This document shows positions 23,856-32,658 of a stretch of 36,997 nucleotides of DNA, one piece after another (positions within the stretch are counted from its first letter, which is position 1; every line of letters begins with the position of its first letter). Origin of the DNA: Nitrososphaerota archaeon (GTDB lineage Archaea; Thermoproteota; Nitrososphaeria_A; Caldarchaeales; Wolframiiraptoraceae); assembly GCA_021163925.1 (NCBI GenBank), contig JAGGTD010000022.1, forward strand, positions 1-36,997, read 5' to 3'. The notes under the pieces are model-generated. The model saw nothing but the letters and a program-made list of their open reading frames with translations. It was not told the DNA's origin and searched no databases. A program made the position numbers and the translations under genes.

Positions 23856-24163
23856 AGTATCTCTATGTTCTCCTCTCTATGCCCCATCGAGACCAATATC
23901 TCCTTAACTTTTTTCCTATGATCTCCTTGAAGAATTATCAGCCCATTCTTGACGGTTCCACCCGAAGCGCATAGAGACTTAAACTTCTTCGCGAGCTTAT
24001 GTAGGTCTTCCACCCCGTTATCCAATCCCTCGATTATGGTGACGGGCTTCCCCCACTTCCTAGTCTCAAGTTTCACCTTGATCCTCTGTTGTTCACGGCT
24101 TATCGTCCCGCATACGCATAAGGACTTTGGAAGACCGCAGATTGGGCAGATCTCCTCCCCCAT
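23852..24163 (-). CDS. translation initiation factor aIF1 (SUI1/eIF1 family)
   Basis: The 103-residue protein has the SUI1 core: IKVKLETRKWGKPVTIIEGLD, LHKLAKKFKSLCASGGTVKNG and LQGDHRKKVKEIL. aIF1 helps select the start codon on the small subunit. An N-terminal zinc knuckle CPICGLPKSLCVC (6-18) is present, as in many archaeal members. A strong GGAGGT ribosome binding site stands 5 nt before the ATG. It converges with tfb. Confidence 0.95.
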   Translation of the reverse strand: MGEEICPICGLPKSLCVCGTISREQQRIKVKLETRKWGKPVTIIEGLDNGVEDLHKLAKKFKSLCASGGTVKNGLIILQGDHRKKVKEILVSMGHREENIEIL

Positions 24164-24168
24164 TACCT

Positions 24169-24210
24169 ACCTCCTTTTTCAAGAAGTATTGTTGATCGGG
24201 TTATATAAGC
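24169..24210 (-). promoter_or_regulatory. aIF1 promoter and Shine-Dalgarno site
   Basis: GCTTATATAA on the minus strand (24201-24210) is a consensus TATA box. GGAGGT at 24169-24174 exactly complements the CCTCC of the 16S tail at the left edge of this window, with a 5-nt spacer to the ATG. Confidence 0.65.
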
Positions 24211-24211
24211 C

Positions 24212-24922
24212 TTAACCCGGAACATCATCTCCACGAGCTTCATAGAGCTTCTTCCTCTCCTCATACTCCATCCTACTGAGCCTGACCCTCGCTGGGGCTC
24301 CCATCACCATCGAGTTCGCTGGAACATCCTTAGTCACTATCGATCCAGCGGCTATGACCGAGTTCTCCCCGACCTCTATCCCTGCAATCAACACAGCCCC
24401 AGCCCCGATCACGGCGCCTCTCCCTATCCTAACCCCCCTCAACCTCCTGCTCACCGGATACCGGTCATTCGTCACGATCACGTTAGGCCCTATGAACACG
24501 TTATCGTCGATCCATGTTAGGTGGGGTAGGTAGACCATGGACTGGATGTTGACGTTCTCGCCCACATGAACCTCTCCATCGAGCTGGCTGAAGCTCCCAA
24601 TCCTAGAGTTTGATCCGATCCTCGATCTCTCCCTAATCAATACTCCATGCCCGGTCTCGACGCGGTCTCCAAGCTCGGCTCCCTCATAGATTATGGTGAA
24701 GCTTCTGATGAGGCAGCTTCTCCCTATCTTGGCTCCGTCGCTGATCGAGTCGAGCTCCTCGATCTTCTTTGGAATTCGTTTAAGCTTTCGTCTAGTTGGG
24801 TAGCCGACATATGCCCAGCTATCGATAAGCGTCTCCTCACCTATGACGCTCTCACCAAGTATTATGGCGTTCTCCATCACGGATCCACGGATCTGCGCCC
24901 TCGTAGAGATGTAGCCTGCCAT
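24212..24922 (-). CDS. left-handed beta-helix acyltransferase-type protein (hexapeptide repeats)
   Basis: The 236-residue protein is built from hexapeptide repeats of the [LIV]-G-x4 kind from about residue 5 to 205 (ILGESVIGEETLID, AVIGAGAVLIAGIEVGENSVIAAGSIV). It ends in VMGAPAR, the usual close of hexapeptide acetyltransferases. Relatives acylate sugars, often on nucleotide-sugars for surface glycans. The substrate cannot be told. It is divergent from the glycerate kinase gene at 25006; the 83-bp gap must contain both promoters. Confidence 0.88.
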   Translation of the reverse strand: MAGYISTRAQIRGSVMENAIILGESVIGEETLIDSWAYVGYPTRRKLKRIPKKIEELDSISDGAKIGRSCLIRSFTIIYEGAELGDRVETGHGVLIRERSRIGSNSRIGSFSQLDGEVHVGENVNIQSMVYLPHLTWIDDNVFIGPNVIVTNDRYPVSRRLRGVRIGRGAVIGAGAVLIAGIEVGENSVIAAGSIVTKDVPANSMVMGAPARVRLSRMEYEERKKLYEARGDDVPG

Positions 24923-25005
24923 CTATCCTCAGATCACCTCCTTCCCTAAAAACTATATGTGCGGGGAAAACCATTAATCCAGCCAGCTTCATTAGATGAT
25001 GGCCT

Positions 25006-26388
25006 ATGGGTAAACGTGTTCTCATCTCAAATTTCGATGAGCTCGTCGGGATGAGGAAGGGGGTTGCTGCGAGGCTTAGACGCCACGCCCTTAGAGCTGT
25101 TGAGGCGGCGATAAGAGACGTGACCCCTAGAAACTCCCTTAAGAGAAATATTAGGAGAAGGGGGAGCAAGCTAGTCGTCGCGAATAGAAGGGTAGACTTG
25201 AAGAGGTTTGAGAGGATACTCGTCCTCGGCGCCGGTAAGGCTTCGATAGGGATGGCCGAGTATATCGAGGAGGTCTTGGGAGACTTCATCAGCGAGGGGG
25301 CGATCGTAGCGCCGAGAGAGCTTGCCGAGAAAGCGAGGCTGGAGAAACTGGAGGTTCTGCCCTCAACCCACCCCATACCAAGCGAGCTTGGAGTCAAGGC
25401 CGCGTCAAGGATCCTGGAATATGCTGAGGGAGTCGGGGAGAAGACCCTCACACTATTCCTCTTATCCGGCGGTGCGTCAGCCCTACTCCCCATGCCAGCC
25501 GACCCCGTGACCCTCCAAGATAAGGTCGAGGTCACGAAACTGCTCCTAGCGAGTGGGGCGAATATAGATGAGGTGAATGCCGTGAGGAAGCATATCTCGG
25601 GGATTAAGGGCGGGTTGCTGGGGAGGAGGCTCTCAAAGGGTCTCGTGATCTCCTTGATAATCTCAGACGTCGTGGGAGACAAGCTTGAGACCATAGGATC
25701 TGGGCCAACGGCCCCCGACCCAACCACCTTCAAGGACGCATATGAGGTCTTAAACAAGTATGGCTTATGGGATAAGATTCCCGAATCAGTGAGACATAGG
25801 ATAAGGCTTGGCCTCGATGGGAGGGTTGAGGAGACCCCTAAGCCCGGAGACCCCATCTTTAAGAGGATTACAAACCTCATCGTGGCCAGCGTCGGGGATG
25901 CGTGTAAGGCGGCCGAGAAATACCTTAGATCCAAGGGATATAGGTCTATGACCTTGACGAGGTTCATGGAGGGTGAGGCGAGGGAGATAGGGATCTTCGC
26001 CGCCGGGCTCCTCAGACAATTATCTGAACGGAGGGGGAAGCACGCCATAGTCATGGGCGGGGAGACGACCGTCACCGTTAAGGGGAAGGGAACTGGTGGG
26101 AGAAATCAGGAGCTCGCCCTCTCAGCCTCGATCAAGCTAAGAGGTTTGAAGAACTGTTGCTTGGTGAGCGTTGGAACCGATGGGGTCGATGGGCCGACTG
26201 ATGCGGCTGGAGCGATAGTGGATGGGGAGACCTATCAAGATGCTTTAAGGCTCGGCTTAAATCCAGCAGAGTTCTTGGCCGAAAACGACTCAAACACCTT
26301 CTTCAAGCGCGTTGGAGGGCTGATAACAACGGGTTATACTGGGACGAACGTGGGCGACGTGGTAGTGTTGTTGAAGGCCGACCGATAA
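25006..26388 (+). CDS. glycerate 2-kinase (MOFRL/DUF4147 family)
   Basis: The 460-residue protein matches the archaeal glycerate 2-kinase family, which phosphorylates D-glycerate to 2-phosphoglycerate, for instance at the end of non-phosphorylative sugar breakdown. Motifs include ILVLGAGKASIGMA, STHPIPSELGVKAASRIL, FLLSGGASALLPMPA, VRKHISGIKGGLL, IISDVVGD and IGSGPTAPDPTT. The MOFRL domain has MGGETTVTVKGKGTGGRNQELAL and GTDGVDGPTDAAGA. Length is normal. The ROK kinase elsewhere in the window could act earlier in sugar metabolism, but they are not linked. Confidence 0.95.
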   Translation: MGKRVLISNFDELVGMRKGVAARLRRHALRAVEAAIRDVTPRNSLKRNIRRRGSKLVVANRRVDLKRFERILVLGAGKASIGMAEYIEEVLGDFISEGAIVAPRELAEKARLEKLEVLPSTHPIPSELGVKAASRILEYAEGVGEKTLTLFLLSGGASALLPMPADPVTLQDKVEVTKLLLASGANIDEVNAVRKHISGIKGGLLGRRLSKGLVISLIISDVVGDKLETIGSGPTAPDPTTFKDAYEVLNKYGLWDKIPESVRHRIRLGLDGRVEETPKPGDPIFKRITNLIVASVGDACKAAEKYLRSKGYRSMTLTRFMEGEAREIGIFAAGLLRQLSERRGKHAIVMGGETTVTVKGKGTGGRNQELALSASIKLRGLKNCCLVSVGTDGVDGPTDAAGAIVDGETYQDALRLGLNPAEFLAENDSNTFFKRVGGLITTGYTGTNVGDVVVLLKADR

Positions 26389-26434
26389 GGAGAAGTTAAT
26401 TAACTGGCTTCACATGGTTTTGAATCGAGTTTAG

Positions 26435-26548
26435 ATGACGGTCGAGGCGTTCATAGACCTCCTGTATAGGAGTATCTTCTGGCTCGCCCTCATCGTCCTC
26501 ATAATCTTGATAATATACACGATCTATAAGTCTCTTGAGAAGGGCTAG
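26435..26548 (+). CDS. 37-residue single-span membrane peptide upstream of priS
   Basis: The ATG at 26435 opens a 37-codon frame ending in TAG six bases before the priS start. It has a short amphipathic N-terminus (MTVEAFIDLLYRS), one strongly hydrophobic stretch of about 19 residues rich in I and L, and a basic/polar end (YKSLEKG). That is a coherent membrane-peptide design and not a random frame. A TATA-like palindrome GTTAATTAAC (26395-26404) stands about 35 nt upstream. It is probably the first gene of the priS-gins operon. No family is recognised. Confidence 0.6.
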   Translation: MTVEAFIDLLYRSIFWLALIVLIILIIYTIYKSLEKG

Positions 26549-26554
26549 GTTGGG

Positions 26555-27772
26555 ATGAGCTTCATCTCCGAGGCGGATGCGTTAACCGTCAAGAGATTCT
26601 TCAAGGACTTCTATCGGAGAAACTTCTCAAGGCTTTACATACCGAGTAGGCTTCCCGAGAGAGAGTTCGGATACTTCACGTTTGAGAAGAAGATTATGAT
26701 CAGGCATCTAAGCTTCAACTCTCCTCAAGAGCTTTGGGGGAAGATAGCCGAGGATACGCCGCTACACATCTACCACTCAGCCGCATTCTATAAGTATCCG
26801 AGAGCGCCCATGGATGCGAAGGGTTGGCTTGGAGCTGAGCTTATCTTCGATATAGACGCCGACCATCTCAAGACTCCATGTGGGAAAGAGCATGATTTCA
26901 AGGTCTGCAGACACTGTAGGAGGGCGTATCCAGTAAGCTTGGATCTATGCCCTGACTGCGGCCAGCCCTTGATGAAGGTTGAGTGGGTTTGCGACCTATG
27001 CTTAGAGGCGGCGAGGGAGGAAGCTAGAAAGCTCTTAAGCTTCTTAGAAGACGACTTCGGATTCAATAGATTTAGAACCGCCTTCTCTGGGAATAGGGGA
27101 TATCATCTAGTCGTCGAGGATGAATCCATCCTAGAGCTTGATCAAGCCGAGCGTAAGGAATTGATAGATTACATAACTGGAACTGGGTTGAGCATGAGGC
27201 TTATGGGCTTGGAGGAGAGGGTGATAGACTTGGAGACCGCTCCCAAGCTAGAGGATCGAGGCTGGAGGGGTAGGATAGCTAAAGCCGCGTTCGAGATCCT
27301 CGCATCCAAAAACTATGATGCTTTAAGGGAGGTTGTGGGAGACTCGATGGCTCAGACATTAATCGATGAGGTTGAGGAGGTCTCGAAGGCATTGGGAGAG
27401 GATGTTCCATGGAATCTCATGAGGCCAAAACTTAGAAAAGCTCTCTTCGAGGCTGCGAGAGAACTAGCCTCAGCCCATATAGACGTGGTCGTGACCCAAG
27501 ACATTCACAGACTTCTAAGGCTTGGAAACTCTCTAAACGGAAAGACGGGGTTCATGGCGAAGCTATTCGATCCGAATGAGCTCGACGAATTCGAGCCTAT
27601 GTCGGAGTCCGTGGCCCTGCCGATGGACGAAGAACTCGCGGTATACGTGATAAGGGCTCCGAGATTCAAGCTCGGTGGAATGGAGTTTGAAGAATGTGAA
27701 AACGAGCTGAAGAAGCTTCCAGCCGCAGCCGCGATCCTACTCCTATGTAAGGGCGCTGCAACGCTCCCATAG
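26555..27772 (+). CDS. priS: DNA primase small (catalytic) subunit PriS
   Basis: The archaeo-eukaryotic primase catalytic subunit makes RNA or DNA primers at the replication fork. The metal-binding acidic cluster is D99, D101 and D103 in IFDIDADH. Further active-site blocks are FSGNRGYH and VIDLETAPKLEDRG. A cysteine-rich zinc insertion (C118, C121, C132, C135, C146, C149) lies between them. Length (405) is in the upper normal range. The Gins51 gene follows after 17 nt, a common archaeal arrangement linking primase with the CMG-type helicase. Confidence 0.96.
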   Translation: MSFISEADALTVKRFFKDFYRRNFSRLYIPSRLPEREFGYFTFEKKIMIRHLSFNSPQELWGKIAEDTPLHIYHSAAFYKYPRAPMDAKGWLGAELIFDIDADHLKTPCGKEHDFKVCRHCRRAYPVSLDLCPDCGQPLMKVEWVCDLCLEAAREEARKLLSFLEDDFGFNRFRTAFSGNRGYHLVVEDESILELDQAERKELIDYITGTGLSMRLMGLEERVIDLETAPKLEDRGWRGRIAKAAFEILASKNYDALREVVGDSMAQTLIDEVEEVSKALGEDVPWNLMRPKLRKALFEAARELASAHIDVVVTQDIHRLLRLGNSLNGKTGFMAKLFDPNELDEFEPMSESVALPMDEELAVYVIRAPRFKLGGMEFEECENELKKLPAAAAILLLCKGAATLP

Positions 27773-27789
27773 AGGGAGATTCATTTATA

Positions 27790-28407
27790 ATGCTTGATAA
27801 TCGTCTATGGTTGATGGACGAAGGTTCGGGGCAATCGATCTATGAACTCTTAACCACTCTTTGGAGGAAGGAAAGGGAGAGCGAGGGACTGGCGAAGCTT
27901 CCGGAGGATTTTGGGCGAAGAGTCCAAGAATATATTGGGAGCGTCAAACACTATCTCAAGGTATCCGATAGGCAGAGCCTCTCATACGAGCTTAAGAGGG
28001 CTGAACTCGAGGCGGTGACATCCCTGTTGAATGAGCTTTTTAGGCTTAGGCTTAGAAAGATCCTAAACCTAGCCCTTCAAGAAAATCTCCCAGAAAACCT
28101 ATTCGACTTTGAATCCAGAATATATCTAAACCTCCTAGAATCCGTTAAGGAGTATAGGAGGAGAGTTAAGGAGCTTATGGTCTCGGTGGCGTATAGGGAT
28201 TGGAGGGAGATAAAATCCACCTTAATCCCCGTCTACTTCCTCAAGGAGCATGACAAGATCGTTGGCTCGGATCATAGAACCTATGGCCCATTCAAGCCTG
28301 GTGATATAGCGGCTCTACCACCCGAAAATGCTAAGGTCTTGGAGATGAGGGATGTGGCGAGGGTTCTAAGAGCTCTTGAGCCGAAGCGTGGAAAGAGGAA
28401 TGATTAA
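27790..28407 (+). CDS. gins51: GINS complex subunit Gins51 (Sld5/Psf1-like)
   Basis: The 205-residue protein has the N-terminal helical A domain (YELLTTLWRKERESEGLAKLPEDF) and the C-terminal beta-rich B domain (VYFLKEHDKIVGSDHRTYGPFKPGDIAALPPENAKVL), in the order of the archaeal Gins51 paralogue. GINS ties MCM helicase to primase and polymerase. It sits directly after priS. Its stop overlaps the convergent Clp1 gene (28404-28407). ATG 27790 gives eight extra residues over the alternative ATG at 27814. Confidence 0.92.
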   Translation: MLDNRLWLMDEGSGQSIYELLTTLWRKERESEGLAKLPEDFGRRVQEYIGSVKHYLKVSDRQSLSYELKRAELEAVTSLLNELFRLRLRKILNLALQENLPENLFDFESRIYLNLLESVKEYRRRVKELMVSVAYRDWREIKSTLIPVYFLKEHDKIVGSDHRTYGPFKPGDIAALPPENAKVLEMRDVARVLRALEPKRGKRND

Positions 28408-29612
28408 AGCATATTGGGCGGAATCGTATAGAGTTCTTCGCCATCACTTGATAGGAGAATAGACCCGATCACGATCCTCTTCACCTGATACTTGAACGGC
28501 GTGTAGATCTTCAGGTAATTCTTGTCTGGATTGAAGGCCATTAAGAGACCTATCCCCGAAAAGCTATCCTCTAGATCGTATAGGTAGGATAGGACTCCGA
28601 TTCCCTTCTTCGAGATCTCCTCCAAGGCCTTTAAGCCCTTCGAGTCCACTATCAGGTCATTCTCCTCGATATAGGCTGAGACGAGCTTCATGATCCTCGA
28701 GGAGATCTCCTGAATATCTTTAATCCCCATCAGATCCTCAACCATGGCCCAGCTTATCGGAATCCTCCTCAAAGCGGAGTTTCTCAAGAACCTGCTATAC
28801 GCCATGGATCTAAGCCTCCTCCTCGCCGAGATCTCCCTCCTCCTAATCCTTGGAGGTGGTGGAAGCTCTCTAACATCCGATCCAATATTCTCGCATAGAT
28901 CTCTCAACTCGCTCGGCAAACCACCTATCGAGAGTATAAGCCTTGGCCTCAGAACCTTGAAGAGCATGAGCTTATGTTTAATGGCTTGGCCTCCGGAAAC
29001 CCATCCATCGAGGTCTGCAACACACGCCTCAACCCCCTCATCCCTAAGCTTGCTCATTATCTTCTCCGCCCTCCTGACATGCTCCTCAACTAATGGTGTT
29101 GGGGAAGTGTATCCAACGACCTCTCCACAATCCATCCTAAGAGCTGAGACATCTGGAACGGTTCTCTTGAGCTTGACGTATCCGATGGTGGTCGGCGGAC
29201 AGATATTAGACTGACCTAGATCGAGATCTATATAGGCTGAGACCCCATACAACTTAACTAGATTATTTGCGATCAAGGTTGCTAGGCTCGTCTTGCCGGA
29301 GTCAACTCCCCCATAAACGGCTATCAAACCCCTCCAAGAATCCAATTCCTTAACGACCTGCCTCCACTCGGCCGGGATCGTGTCCATGTCTAGGACCTCG
29401 AAGCCGCCTCCCTCGCCATGGACGCATTCGATCACCGAATCCTCTTCAATGTAGATCGGTCTAGACCTCCAGCTCTTAACGATGACCCTCTTCCTAGGCT
29501 TGAGCTGATGGTCTAGGATCGACGCCCTCCCGCTGATCAGGGTCGCTGACGCCGGGCCATAGAGGATCACCGTGCTTCCAGCCTTGACCTCTAGCTGAGG
29601 CATATAGCTCAC
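28404..29612 (-). CDS. Clp1/Grc3-type polynucleotide 5'-hydroxyl kinase
   Basis: The 402-residue protein has the Clp1/Grc3 layout. An N-terminal beta domain (about 1-85) is followed by a P-loop kinase domain with Walker A GGVDSGKTS near 101, the DLDLGQSN motif that follows in this family, and a C-terminal domain. Homologues phosphorylate 5'-OH ends of RNA or DNA, acting in tRNA splicing and rRNA processing in eukaryotes. Its start overlaps the stop of the RNase H-fold gene (29609-29612), so both are coupled. Confidence 0.93.
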   Translation of the reverse strand: MSYMPQLEVKAGSTVILYGPASATLISGRASILDHQLKPRKRVIVKSWRSRPIYIEEDSVIECVHGEGGGFEVLDMDTIPAEWRQVVKELDSWRGLIAVYGGVDSGKTSLATLIANNLVKLYGVSAYIDLDLGQSNICPPTTIGYVKLKRTVPDVSALRMDCGEVVGYTSPTPLVEEHVRRAEKIMSKLRDEGVEACVADLDGWVSGGQAIKHKLMLFKVLRPRLILSIGGLPSELRDLCENIGSDVRELPPPPRIRRREISARRRLRSMAYSRFLRNSALRRIPISWAMVEDLMGIKDIQEISSRIMKLVSAYIEENDLIVDSKGLKALEEISKKGIGVLSYLYDLEDSFSGIGLLMAFNPDKNYLKIYTPFKYQVKRIVIGSILLSSDGEELYTIPPNML

Positions 29613-30241
29613 CTCAGCTTCAAGATGTTTCTTAGGGAGAGTATTAGGGCGGAATACTCATCCTTACTCATGCCCCTCATCCTCGGGATCAATCCCCTCC
29701 TAGTATTCGATTCATCCACGAGCTTTACGATCACCCCTTCTCCATAGAGCGCCTTCCCGATCTTCTGGGCTATGGCCCTCGCGTTCTCGGGATTGGATGT
29801 AGCTCCTATCAAGACATATTTCTTCTCAGCCCTCGAATGAGTCCTCATAAATCTGCTTAGATCGTCTAGGAGGCTCTCGATGATCCCATACCTCTTAGTC
29901 CTAATCATCCTATGATCCAAGATGTATGCAACTCCCACGCTCTTCCCTGGATCTATGGCCGCCGCGGCCAACCTATATCTAAGCTCTCCGACAGCGATCT
30001 CCGACGCCCGCTCGACGAGTTCCTCGATTGAATCATAATCTTCCTTGTAGAGTATGATCCTCCCCCGCTCATCTAATCTTCTCCTCTCATCCGTTATCAC
30101 AACCTTTATCGAGAGTGGGAGCTCATCCAAGCTCAAGACATGCTTCACCCTAACGCCTAGAGCAGACGCCATCTCCTTAACCATGTTTCCAAATCTCATG
30201 TCCGATGTGAGTAAACCTATGATCGGCTCCCCTCTCCTCAA
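29609..30241 (-). CDS. RNase H-fold (RuvC-like) protein coupled to Clp1 kinase
   Basis: The 210-residue protein has an N-terminal alpha/beta segment (IIGLLTSDMRFGNMVKEMA). The second half starts with AAAIDPGKSVGVAY, the D-x-G-x3-G/A strand-turn of RNase H-like and RuvC-like folds. Further acidic residues (LVDESNT, MSKDEYSALILS) could complete a metal site, with the last D/E in the final helix as in RuvC. It may be a nuclease or a degenerate relative. It is translationally coupled to the RNA kinase gene, which hints at nucleic-acid end processing. Confidence 0.72.
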   Translation of the reverse strand: MRRGEPIIGLLTSDMRFGNMVKEMASALGVRVKHVLSLDELPLSIKVVITDERRRLDERGRIILYKEDYDSIEELVERASEIAVGELRYRLAAAAIDPGKSVGVAYILDHRMIRTKRYGIIESLLDDLSRFMRTHSRAEKKYVLIGATSNPENARAIAQKIGKALYGEGVIVKLVDESNTRRGLIPRMRGMSKDEYSALILSLRNILKLR

Positions 30242-30330
30242 CCCCGAGATACTTTGTCTAAGAGTTTAATAGGTCTTCATGGAATAAGATTTTAAGTCGG
30301 CCTCATAATCTATTTGATGAGGATGGGAGA

Positions 30331-30621
30331 TTGGGTAGGAGACGTAGAAGAAAGATTCGGAAGAAGGTGATTAAACCCCCGCCCAAGGTCTTCACATGCC
30401 CACTCTGTAACGAGGAGGCTGTTGCGGTATACCATGAGGATGGATCAGACTATGCAGAGGTGATATGCTCAAATTGTAAAGCGCACGCCAGAGTTAGATG
30501 GCTACCATCATACATGGCCGTCGACGCATACGCCGAATTCTATGACATAGTCACGGGATCGAAGAAGCCCGCGGAAACCTCGCTAACGGAGTCAGCTAAG
30601 CTTTCAGCAACCGGTGAATAA
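30331..30621 (+). CDS. elf1: transcription elongation factor Elf1-like zinc-ribbon protein
   Basis: The 96-residue protein has a basic N-terminus (GRRRRRKIRKKV) and a zinc ribbon C23, C26, C46 and C49 in CPLC...CSNC, followed by the helix LPSYMAVDAYAEFYD, as in Elf1/Elof1. It associates with elongating RNA polymerase. Among archaea it is known mainly from TACK and Asgard lineages. The start is TTG 30331. The C-terminal 20 residues are low-complexity. It is divergent from the RNase H-fold/Clp1 pair. Confidence 0.9.
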   Translation: MGRRRRRKIRKKVIKPPPKVFTCPLCNEEAVAVYHEDGSDYAEVICSNCKAHARVRWLPSYMAVDAYAEFYDIVTGSKKPAETSLTESAKLSATGE

Positions 30622-30675
30622 GGTCTTTGGCCAAGGAACTTTAATATATTGAAGGTTTCAAGGAGTATCTGATCG

Positions 30676-31455
30676 ATGACGCCGAGAACTCTTAAGATTG
30701 GAAGGGTTGAGCGATATATTCTGGATGAATTGGAGAAAGGGCCTATACATATGACCCTCCTAGATCCCGAGAACTTCACCATAGCATCGGCTCTAAGGGT
30801 CGCTAAAGCCTCGGAGGAAGCTGGGAGTTCGGCGATAATGGTCGGTGGATCAACGGTCTCATCTCAATCGGAGATGGATCAGATCGTGCAAGCGTTGAAG
30901 GAGGAGATCGATGTCCCGATTATAATCTTCCCAAATAACGTTCAAGCCTTGAGCAGATATGCGGACGCCGTATGGTATATGATCCTACTAAACTCAGTTG
31001 AATGGTATTATGTGATCGGAGCCCAGATGCAGGGAGCCCTATTCATAAGGAGATATGGCTTGGAGGCAATTCCCATGGGATACCTAGTTTTCGGGGCTGA
31101 GAGCGCTGTCTCGGCGATGGGAAGAGCTCTTCCCCTACCCATGGATAAGCCTAAGGTTGTGGTTGCCTACGCTCTCGCCGCACAATATATGGGGCTGAGG
31201 TTCGTCTATCTTGAGGCGGGTTCTGGGGCTCCATCCCCAGTTCCGGCGAGCGTCGTCCAAGCGGTCAAGTCATCGATAGACATTCCGTTGATCGTTGGAG
31301 GCGGGATCAGAACTATCGACCAGATGAAGAGAACCTTGGATGCTGGGGCGGATATAGTCGTGACAGGGACCATGGCGGAGAAGGGTGAAGACGCGTTGAA
31401 GGCTTTGATAGGGGTTGTTAAGAACTATACGAGAAGCGGTAAAAGATTGGATTGA
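30676..31455 (+). CDS. geranylgeranylglyceryl phosphate synthase
   Basis: This TIM-barrel prenyltransferase makes the first ether bond of archaeal membrane lipids from sn-glycerol 1-phosphate and geranylgeranyl diphosphate. Motifs are IHMTLLDPEN, AIMVGGSTV, IIIFPNN, LNSVEWYYVIGAQMQGA, FVYLEAGSGAP, IPLIVGGGIRT and GADIVVTGTMAE. The 259-residue length and the WYYVIGAQMQ insertion fit the group II enzymes. A TATA-like CTTTAATATA lies before ATG 30676. It follows elf1 by 54 nt. Confidence 0.96.
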   Translation: MTPRTLKIGRVERYILDELEKGPIHMTLLDPENFTIASALRVAKASEEAGSSAIMVGGSTVSSQSEMDQIVQALKEEIDVPIIIFPNNVQALSRYADAVWYMILLNSVEWYYVIGAQMQGALFIRRYGLEAIPMGYLVFGAESAVSAMGRALPLPMDKPKVVVAYALAAQYMGLRFVYLEAGSGAPSPVPASVVQAVKSSIDIPLIVGGGIRTIDQMKRTLDAGADIVVTGTMAEKGEDALKALIGVVKNYTRSGKRLD

Positions 31456-31511
31456 TCCGATCGAATACTAACAATTATTAAGTCGTGATAGACCATATCA
31501 CATGATCCCTT

Positions 31512-32618
31512 ATGGCAGATCCTAGGGTTAGCAGGTTGGCGGAACTCTTAACGAGTTACAGCGTTGAGGTCAGGGATGGAGATGAAGTTTTGATAAGGGC
31601 GGGAGTCGAAGCCCTACCGCTTATCAGAGAACTCTATAAGCATGTTCTGATTAGGGGAGGGAACCCATTTGTGGTGATCGTCGATGACGCCTTAGATGAG
31701 ATCTTCTATAGGTATGCTGGTGAGAAGCAGCTAAAACATCTCTCGCCGATCGAGAAATTCATCCAAGAGAGGGTTGACGTGACGATCTCAATACTCTCAA
31801 GAAGCCATACCAAGCCCCTCGTGAACGTCGACCCGGAGAAGCTCAGGCTTAGGCAGGCGTCGAGGAGGGAGTTAACCGAGATATTCATGAGGAGACATGC
31901 GTCGGGCGAGCTGAGATGGGTCGTCTCAATATATCCCACAAACGCTCTCGCGCAGGAGGCCGGCATGGGACCTCTCGAGTATGAAGACTTCGCCTATAAG
32001 GCTTGTATGGTCGATGTCGAAGATCCTGTTAAAGAGTGGAGGAGGCAGGCTGAAGAGCAGAAGAAGGTGGTTGAGATCCTAAACAAGATAGATGAATTGA
32101 AGATAGTCTCGAATGATACCAACCTGTTCATGAAGGTTGGTGGGAGGAAGTGGATAAGCGACGATGGCCACAACAATATGCCCGCTGGAGAAGTATTCTC
32201 AGCCCCAATAGAAGACTCGGTTGAGGGAACCGTGAGGTTCACCTATCCGGCGATCTGGAGGGGTATAGAGGTTGAAGGCGTCAAGCTCAAGTTCAGTAGG
32301 GGTGAGGTGGTTGAAGCCCACGCCGAGAAGGGAGAGGAGAAGCTTAAGCACATATTGAGAACCGATGAGGGAGCGAGGAGACTTGGGGAGATAGCATTCG
32401 GATTAAACTATAGGATAGATAGGCATACGAGGCAGATACTATTCGATGAGAAAATAGGCGGAACCATGCACATGGCTCTTGGAGCAGCCTATCCCGACAC
32501 CGGCGGATTGAATAAGTCCGCGATCCACTGGGATATGATCCTAGACATGCGTGAGGGAAGGGTTTATGGAGATGGAGACCTAATCTACGAGAACGGCCGC
32601 TTCAAAATAAAATCTTAA
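31512..32618 (+). CDS. M29-family metalloaminopeptidase
   Basis: The 368-residue protein matches the thermophilic aminopeptidase T/S group, which uses two cobalt or zinc ions to remove N-terminal residues. Metal-site and catalytic blocks are NMPAGEVFSAP (glutamate), LGEIAFGLN (glutamate), MHMALGAAYPDTGG (histidine) and AIHWDMILD (histidine and aspartate). Length is normal. ATG 31512 has an ATTATTAAG TATA-like stretch about 30 nt upstream. Confidence 0.93.
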   Translation: MADPRVSRLAELLTSYSVEVRDGDEVLIRAGVEALPLIRELYKHVLIRGGNPFVVIVDDALDEIFYRYAGEKQLKHLSPIEKFIQERVDVTISILSRSHTKPLVNVDPEKLRLRQASRRELTEIFMRRHASGELRWVVSIYPTNALAQEAGMGPLEYEDFAYKACMVDVEDPVKEWRRQAEEQKKVVEILNKIDELKIVSNDTNLFMKVGGRKWISDDGHNNMPAGEVFSAPIEDSVEGTVRFTYPAIWRGIEVEGVKLKFSRGEVVEAHAEKGEEKLKHILRTDEGARRLGEIAFGLNYRIDRHTRQILFDEKIGGTMHMALGAAYPDTGGLNKSAIHWDMILDMREGRVYGDGDLIYENGRFKIKS

Positions 32619-32658
32619 TTAGCTATTCAAACCAGTCTCATCAGAGGTTGATGGGCTG

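Noticed and set aside
26395-26404. GTTAATTAAC as a regulator operator
   Set aside because: The palindrome is simply AT-rich and is placed where a TATA box is expected. I treat it as a promoter element.
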